From contig NZ_CP154260.1 of the NCBI RefSeq assembly GCF_039545795.1, positions 7,126,001-7,190,000 of the forward strand: a DNA stretch of 64,000 bases, in the 5' to 3' direction. Position numbers and translations under genes: made by a program. Source of the DNA: Chitinophaga niabensis. Its GTDB lineage: Bacteria; Bacteroidota; Bacteroidia; Chitinophagales; Chitinophagaceae. Positions 59,282 to 64,000 of the stretch are shown here, piece by piece. The notes under the pieces are model-generated. The model was not told where the DNA came from, ran no database searches, and saw only the letters and a list, made by a program, of their open reading frames with translations. Positions within the stretch are counted from its first letter, which is position 1, and each line of letters starts with the position of its first letter.

Positions 59282-61873
59282 TTAATCTTCTTTGGTATTC
59301 TCTTTTATCTTTTGCGCTGCCTGCTGGATATATGCAGCCTGCTTGCTCAGCGCGGCTTTGGTATCTCCGTTAGCGATGGCGGCTTTCTCCTGTTTCTTTT
59401 TGGCCATAGGCGTGAGCAGGTTGATAATGTAGTTGTTCACCCAGCTGTTGTTGAAATTCTCTGTCACAGCTACCACTTCATCGATGCCTTTGGTTACTAT
59501 TTGCGTGTCGTCCACACTGCCGAGGATATTGAGGTACATGATGGCGGCGCCGATCTTGTCCTGGCCAGTGCTTTCTTCCAGTTTCTGTGCAAAGAAAGGC
59601 ACATCGCTTACGTCTCCGTTTTTGGCGTAAACACTGGCGATACCACTACCCAACAGGCCTTTGGCGTCTTTTTCCATGGATTTGGCCAATTGATAGGCCT
59701 TTTTGATGTCCAGTTCCGCCAAAGCATTGAGGGCTGTGCCTTCTACCAGGTAGGAACGATCTTTCAATGCACCTTCAAAGAGAGCGGTGTATTGAACATC
59801 TTTCAGGCGGCCCAGTTGTTTGATAGCAGCTGCGCGTACCTGGGAGTGGGCGTCAGATTTTGCGAGGTCTGTAAGAATGGGCAGGGCAGCGGTTTTTATG
59901 TCGTTGTTGTCCAGTTTCAGGCCACTGATGGCGAGGGAGCGGAGACCTTCGTACTTATCTTTCAGGGCAGCAATTACCGTGGCACGGGCTGCGGGATTGC
60001 TGGTTTGCTGTTTCAGACAGGCTTCTATGGCTTCTCTTCGATCGAGGTAATTAGGAGCGTTCTTGTATTGGAACACGTAAGTGTTCAGGTCGCGGCGGTC
60101 TGTTTTTTTAACGATCAATACTTTATCTGCATCGATATTAATGAAGTCTGGCTTAGCGCTAACGGGGAAGGAGAAGGTGTTTTCTTTTTCCTTTACGCGT
60201 ACGTTGTGGCGTTCTTTTTTGCCGCCGGCGTATACATCAATAGCGATGGGGAGGTCCCATACTTTGTCGCCTTTCTGGGAGATGATCACTTTTGCGGTGC
60301 CGGACTGGCTGTAATCATAATTGATGTCCAGCGTGGGATAACCTTCGCCAAAGTACCATTGGTTAAAGAACCAGTTCATATCCTGGCCAGTCACTTCTTC
60401 TATAGCAAGACGGAGCTGGTGGGCTTCCGTTGATTTGAAGGCATTCTGTTTCAGGTAGAGATTGAGGGCTTTGAAGAAGGCTTCGTCACCCACATAATTA
60501 CGGAGCATATTCAGGATGCGGCCACCTTTCTGGTAGGTGATGGCATCAAACATGTTCTCTTTATCGTGATAATGGAAACGTACGAGGTGATGATCTCCCT
60601 GGTATTCTGCAGATTCCATGTAATTGTTCATAGCGCTGTAGGCATGTTCATCGGCAGCATCTTTACCGAATTTATGCTCAAACCAGAGGTATTCACTGTA
60701 ATCTGCAAAAGATTCATTCATGGTGAGATTGCTCCAGGATTCACAGGTGGCGAGGTCGCCAAACCAGTGGTGAAACAGCTCATGTGCAATCACGGCTTCT
60801 CCCTGGCGGTCATCATCATCCAGCAGTTCGCGGTCTGTTTTCTGGAGGAAATCGCCATGGATAGTGGCGGTGGTGTTTTCCATTGCGCCTGAAACGTAAT
60901 CGCGTACGATGATCTGTGAGTATTTCACCCATGGGTAGTCATATCCCAGGATCTTTGAGTAGAAAGTCATCATTTCAGGCGTGTTGCCGAAAATGGCTTT
61001 GGCATGAGGAGCGTATTCCTTTTCCAGGTAGTAATTCACTTCTTTTCCGCGCCATTGGTCCTTTACAACGGCAAAATCACCTACGGCCATCATGAAGAGG
61101 TAGGGGGCGTGAGGAAGTTCCATGCGCCAGGTATCAGTACGGGTGCCATCTGCATTGGGTTTCTGGCTAACCAGTTTACCATTGGAGAGGGAAATGTACT
61201 TCTTATCCACCGTCATACTGATCTCGGAAGTGGTTTTCTGGTTGGTTTTGTCGATAGTAGGAAACCATACGGAGGAAGATTCTGTTTCGCCCTGCGTCCA
61301 GATCTGGATGGGCTTTTTAGGATCTTTGCCATCCGGATTGATGAAATAGAGGCCTTTAGCGTCAGTGATCGCTGCGCTGCCTTTTACTTCTGCTTCGTCC
61401 GGTTTAGCGGTATATTCAACAAAAACAGTATAAGATTCGCTGCTTTTGTACGTTTTATTGAGTTTCAGGCGGAGTTCTTTGCCGTCATATTCATATTTAA
61501 GGGGACTGCTTTTGGCGCTCTTCAGCATGGCTTCGCTGGGGAATTTCAGTACCGCAGCACCACTGGTTTGTACCAGGGAAACCTGTTTGATGTCCATACC
61601 TTTTGCATCGAGCGTAAGGCTATCCGTGGGATAAAAGTGGGGCTGGAGGGTGATCCAGGCCTTTCCGTTGAGTTGGCGCTTAGCATAATCAAAACGTACA
61701 TCCAGCTTAGTGTGAACGAGGTTATTGATCTTAGTGGGAGATGAGCGGTAGATCTGTAGTGCCGGGTCTTCTTTCGACTGCTCGCCTGATTGAGCCAGCA
61801 CAGGGGCGCAAAGCCCTATGACAGCGAATCCTGCCAGCAAAATGCTGAATGTGTTCTTGAGTTGCAGATGCAT
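59282..61873 (-). CDS. M1-family metalloaminopeptidase
   Basis: Exported zinc aminopeptidase of family M1 that removes N-terminal residues from peptides in the periplasm. The signal peptide lies in LKNTFSILLAGFAVIGLCAP. The exopeptidase motif is VSGAMENTTATIHG and the zinc site is VIAHELFHHWFGDL (HExxH) with the third ligand in NLTMNESFADYSEY. A C-terminal HEAT-like helical domain (from about residue 610) contains AAIKQLGRLKDVQY- and ALAELDIKKAYQL-type repeats. The frame is open to 62,197, but the ATG at 61,873 (MHLQLKNTFS) is placed just before the signal peptide and 50 bp downstream of an exact -7 box, giving 863 residues. All catalytic residues are intact. Confidence 0.94.
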   Translation of the reverse strand: MHLQLKNTFSILLAGFAVIGLCAPVLAQSGEQSKEDPALQIYRSSPTKINNLVHTKLDVRFDYAKRQLNGKAWITLQPHFYPTDSLTLDAKGMDIKQVSLVQTSGAAVLKFPSEAMLKSAKSSPLKYEYDGKELRLKLNKTYKSSESYTVFVEYTAKPDEAEVKGSAAITDAKGLYFINPDGKDPKKPIQIWTQGETESSSVWFPTIDKTNQKTTSEISMTVDKKYISLSNGKLVSQKPNADGTRTDTWRMELPHAPYLFMMAVGDFAVVKDQWRGKEVNYYLEKEYAPHAKAIFGNTPEMMTFYSKILGYDYPWVKYSQIIVRDYVSGAMENTTATIHGDFLQKTDRELLDDDDRQGEAVIAHELFHHWFGDLATCESWSNLTMNESFADYSEYLWFEHKFGKDAADEHAYSAMNNYMESAEYQGDHHLVRFHYHDKENMFDAITYQKGGRILNMLRNYVGDEAFFKALNLYLKQNAFKSTEAHQLRLAIEEVTGQDMNWFFNQWYFGEGYPTLDINYDYSQSGTAKVIISQKGDKVWDLPIAIDVYAGGKKERHNVRVKEKENTFSFPVSAKPDFINIDADKVLIVKKTDRRDLNTYVFQYKNAPNYLDRREAIEACLKQQTSNPAARATVIAALKDKYEGLRSLAISGLKLDNNDIKTAALPILTDLAKSDAHSQVRAAAIKQLGRLKDVQYTALFEGALKDRSYLVEGTALNALAELDIKKAYQLAKSMEKDAKGLLGSGIASVYAKNGDVSDVPFFAQKLEESTGQDKIGAAIMYLNILGSVDDTQIVTKGIDEVVAVTENFNNSWVNNYIINLLTPMAKKKQEKAAIANGDTKAALSKQAAYIQQAAQKIKENTKED

Positions 61874-61921
61874 GAATTGTTGTTTAAGACAAAAATAGGC
61901 CCTCCTCATGAGGGCAGGGGT

Positions 61922-61929
61922 CAAATTTA
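61922..61929 (-). promoter_or_regulatory. -7 element of the M1 aminopeptidase gene
   Basis: The minus strand reads TAAATTTG, an exact TAnnTTTG match, 49 bp before the ATG at 61,873. No good -33 box is present. It supports the start chosen for the aminopeptidase. Confidence 0.5.
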
Positions 61930-61968
61930 AACAAATGGCCCAAATACAACGCAAGCGGTTAAAATTGT

Positions 61969-61976
61969 TATTTTTG
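61969..61976 (+). promoter_or_regulatory. -7 element of the biotin carrier gene
   Basis: TATTTTTG matches TAnnTTTG exactly, 22 bp before the ATG at 61,998. The -33 position carries no TTTG. Together with the element at 61,922 it makes this a compact divergent promoter region. Confidence 0.5.
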
Positions 61977-61997
61977 TAGTACCAGGACAGGTTATTT

Positions 61998-62507
61998 ATG
62001 ATCAAAGCAACAGTTAACGGCACCCAGCCGTTTGAGATAACCCCGGCCGGGGATGGTTCCGGCGGTGTAGAATGTAACGGGAAGCAAACAAACTGGAGCG
62101 CAGTGGCACTGCCTTCCGGTGGATTCAGCATCTTAATGGACGGGAAAAGTTTTGTAGCACAGGTGGTGAAAACGGACCGGGATACCAAAACGCTCACCCT
62201 TCAGATTGCGCAGGCGCTGTATGAAGTGGCCCTGGAAGAGCCTATGGACCGTTTACTGGCATCCATGGGGATCAGCGAAGCCTCTTCCCGGAAAGTGAAT
62301 GATATTAAGGCGCCCATGCCGGGAATGGTACTGAAAGTGTTGGTGAGTCCTGGTCAGGCTATCCATAAAGGAGACCCTGTACTGATCCTGGAGGCTATGA
62401 AAATGGAGAATGTATTCAAAGCAACGGCGGATGCCGTGGTGAAAGAAGTGAAGGTAACGGAGCGCACAGCCGTTGAGAAAGGCGAGGTATTAATTGTGCT
62501 GGAATAA
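61998..62507 (+). CDS. Biotin carboxyl carrier protein-like (biotin/lipoyl attachment domain)
   Basis: Cytoplasmic carrier of biotin for an acyl-CoA or oxaloacetate-type carboxylase. The C-terminal biotinyl domain (about residues 103-169) starts with IKAPMPGMVLKVLVSPGQ and carries the biotinylation motif LEAMKMEN with target Lys135. The N-terminal 100 residues are the usual less conserved extension. At 169 residues it matches the separate carrier subunit of propionyl- or acetyl-CoA carboxylases in Bacteroidota. No biotin carboxylase or carboxyltransferase gene is next to it, so the partner must be encoded elsewhere. It is followed 20 bp later by the DUF4476 gene and divergent from the aminopeptidase. 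Confidence 0.93.
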   Translation: MIKATVNGTQPFEITPAGDGSGGVECNGKQTNWSAVALPSGGFSILMDGKSFVAQVVKTDRDTKTLTLQIAQALYEVALEEPMDRLLASMGISEASSRKVNDIKAPMPGMVLKVLVSPGQAIHKGDPVLILEAMKMENVFKATADAVVKEVKVTERTAVEKGEVLIVLE

Positions 62508-62527
62508 TATTTGTTAGAAGAAGCATT

Positions 62528-63967
62528 ATGGATCGATTCAAATTGAAATTATTATACCTGTTCTGTTGCCTGCTGGTAAGTTCTGGCCTGGCAGCACAGG
62601 ATGCATCGTACTTCGTGTACATTCAGCATGAGAAGCAGCTGCCCTTTTATGTAAAGCTGGAGGGGAAAATGCTGAGTTCTTCCGTGAAAGGATATGTGAT
62701 CCTGCCCAAATTGCCCCAGGGCAAAGTACCTGTTACCATTGGTTTCCCGAAAAGTGAAGCGCCTGAGCAATCTTATGTGCTGCGGCTGACGGGGCAGCGG
62801 GATTACGGGTTTTTGCTGAAGAATACGGGAGACAATGATTACGCCTTGTATGATCTTCAAACATTTGCTACACTTAAATCCGGTGGGGGCGCGCCTTTAC
62901 AGGAAAATGTAACGGTTACCCGCATTTCCAATGAAGGTTCAACTGCAGAACAAAAGGAACTGATCAATAATGTGCAGGCGGATGTGGAAGCGGCGCTGGC
63001 TAAAAAGGCCGATACTGTTATCCCCAGGAAGAAAGGCGGTTTTGCTGAGGCTTTGGATAAGGTGGTAACAGACGACCGGCCTGACGATATGCCTTTGGAG
63101 GCTCCGAAACCTAAACCGGTTCCGGTTGTGGTGGCTGCTGACCCTGTTCCTGTTGTGGAAGATGTTGCGCCTGTTGTAACAAAAAAGCCGAAAGGCAGGA
63201 AGAACCGTAAAGAGCGGGAAGCTTTGACGGAAGAAGAAAAGAACCTGTTAAGCAGTGTGATGGAAGATGAAAAGAAAGCAGCAGCTGATGAAGCGGTTGC
63301 AGTTGCTCCCGCGGTTGATTCTGCGGTGGCTACTATAACAGATGTATCCTCAGAAGCGGTACCGGTGAAGAAAGAGCGTAAGCCTAAAAAGAAAAAAGGA
63401 CAAACAGAGCCTGAATTTATAGACTTTGATAAAACTACAACTCCTCCTGCTGAACCTGTTGCAGAGAAGGCTGCGGAAGTAGTAACAGAGAACGTTCCTC
63501 CCGAGGAAGAGCTGAGTGCAAAAGAGATCCGGGATGCCAAACGTCAGAAACGTAAGGAAGAAAGAGCCGCGGCAGAGCGGGCTGCGTTTGTGAAGGACAG
63601 TATTGCTAACGCTGAATTCAATGAATCGGTGCCTGTTGAGGAAAAGAAGCCAACCATTAAAATGGTGAACTCCGATTGCGGGAAGATATTAGAAGTAGAT
63701 GCGTTCCGCAAGCTGTTGCGTACAATGAATGGTAAGAAGAATGACGATGATATGGTGGATGCTTTCAGGAAGGGCACACGTTCCGTTTGTGTGAGTACAG
63801 AACAGATCCGTGCGCTGACACAATTAATTGCTACGGAAGAGAATCGTTATCAGTTACTGGATGCAGCTTATGCAAGAACGTATGATACGCAGAACTTCTC
63901 TACCCTGGGAGACCTGCTGAAGGAGGATTATTACAAGGGCCGCTTTAAGGCGATGCTCAAGAAATAA
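62528..63967 (+). CDS. DUF4476-domain secreted protein with long charged low-complexity middle
   Basis: Exported protein with a C-terminal DUF4476 domain (about residues 380-479), common in Bacteroidota and of unknown function. The signal peptide is KLKLLYLFCCLLVSSGLAAQ. A first small beta domain (about 25-120) starts with DASYFVYIQHEKQLPFYVKL. The middle (about 130-375) is a Lys/Glu/Pro/Val-rich, probably disordered linker with Pro-rich stretches (PKPKPVPVVVAADPVPVV) and basic clusters (KPKGRKNRKEREA, KKERKPKKKKGQTEP). DUF4476 follows with MVNSDCGKILEVDAFRKLL and ENRYQLLDAAYARTYDTQNF. The stop falls 33 bp before the window end. Linkage to the biotin carrier is probably only transcriptional. 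Confidence 0.88.
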   Translation: MDRFKLKLLYLFCCLLVSSGLAAQDASYFVYIQHEKQLPFYVKLEGKMLSSSVKGYVILPKLPQGKVPVTIGFPKSEAPEQSYVLRLTGQRDYGFLLKNTGDNDYALYDLQTFATLKSGGGAPLQENVTVTRISNEGSTAEQKELINNVQADVEAALAKKADTVIPRKKGGFAEALDKVVTDDRPDDMPLEAPKPKPVPVVVAADPVPVVEDVAPVVTKKPKGRKNRKEREALTEEEKNLLSSVMEDEKKAAADEAVAVAPAVDSAVATITDVSSEAVPVKKERKPKKKKGQTEPEFIDFDKTTTPPAEPVAEKAAEVVTENVPPEEELSAKEIRDAKRQKRKEERAAAERAAFVKDSIANAEFNESVPVEEKKPTIKMVNSDCGKILEVDAFRKLLRTMNGKKNDDDMVDAFRKGTRSVCVSTEQIRALTQLIATEENRYQLLDAAYARTYDTQNFSTLGDLLKEDYYKGRFKAMLKK

Positions 63968-64000
63968 TTCCATGTACATTATATATCGCAAATGGTGAAT

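Noticed and set aside
59159..60433. 424-codon open frame on the plus strand opposite the aminopeptidase
   Set aside because: It is antisense to the M1 coding region, with no family match; the aminopeptidase is unambiguous.

Overview
The window reads as a stretch of chromosome from a Bacteroidota bacterium, most likely of the Chitinophagaceae (Chitinophaga-like). The signs are two SusC/SusD outer-membrane pairs, a hybrid two-component regulator of the Bacteroides type, promoters of the form TTTG-N19-TAnnTTTG, an imuA-imuB-dnaE2 cassette, a CHRD lipoprotein, DUF4476 and DUF1835 proteins, and intermediate GC by eye. Everything here is read from sequence and family knowledge; no database search was possible.

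Layout. 1-10.9 kb: a fructan/fructose utilisation locus on the minus strand (sugar:H+ symporter, fructokinase, SusC, SusD, GH32 fructanase cut by the window edge), with a divergent hybrid sensor whose N-terminal periplasmic sugar-binding domain resembles fructose sensors. 11-18 kb: a histone H1-like protein, a CBM9-like protein overlapping a GHL10-type glycosidase, a sterol-desaturase-family enzyme, a CPA1 Na+/H+ antiporter and a large dehydrogenase-like protein with a C-terminal cytochrome c. 18-34.5 kb: a glycan locus with GH71/99-like, GH95, SusC, SusD, an FKBP lipoprotein, GH78, GH106 and a phosphoesterase, which points to L-rhamnose- and L-fucose-bearing plant or microbial glycans. 34.9-40.3 kb: the ImuA-ImuB-DnaE2 mutagenic repair cassette behind a palindromic operator that overlaps its -7 box. 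40.3-43 kb: a PHA-granule-type small protein, an unknown protein and a GH13 alpha-glucosidase.

43.1-45.9 kb is an AT-rich accessory patch next to tRNA-Glu: an HNH protein with a DUF3427-like N-terminus and no ATG, a P-loop ATPase broken by an internal deletion, and a Shedu (SduA/DUF4263) nuclease. It looks like a decaying defence island, with a possible tRNA-end fragment at 45,679-45,696. 46.6-50.6 kb returns to core genes: tRNA-Glu with a perfect promoter, gapA, pgk and an M20 dipeptidase. 51-55.2 kb: a REC-only response regulator, LemA with two TPM-domain proteins, DUF1835 and CHRD proteins. 55.3-58.9 kb: an M19 dipeptidase / D-threonine-aldolase-like enzyme / GntP permease operon, probably for D-amino acids. 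59-64 kb: M1 aminopeptidase, a biotin carrier protein and a DUF4476 protein.

The most unusual signal is not a protein. Behind four unrelated genes (SusD at 845, the hybrid sensor at 10,879, GH95 at 21,740 and the response regulator at 50,965) the gene's own 3' end or terminator is followed, in the direction of transcription, by several decayed tandem copies of itself. A second non-coding signal is a 67-bp element present twice (30,400-30,466 and 59,209-59,275), with a 31-nt invariant core and a flanking hairpin that shows a compensatory base change. A third is a long nested inverted repeat at 58,990-59,141. No CRISPR array, rRNA, insertion sequence or intact integrase was seen.
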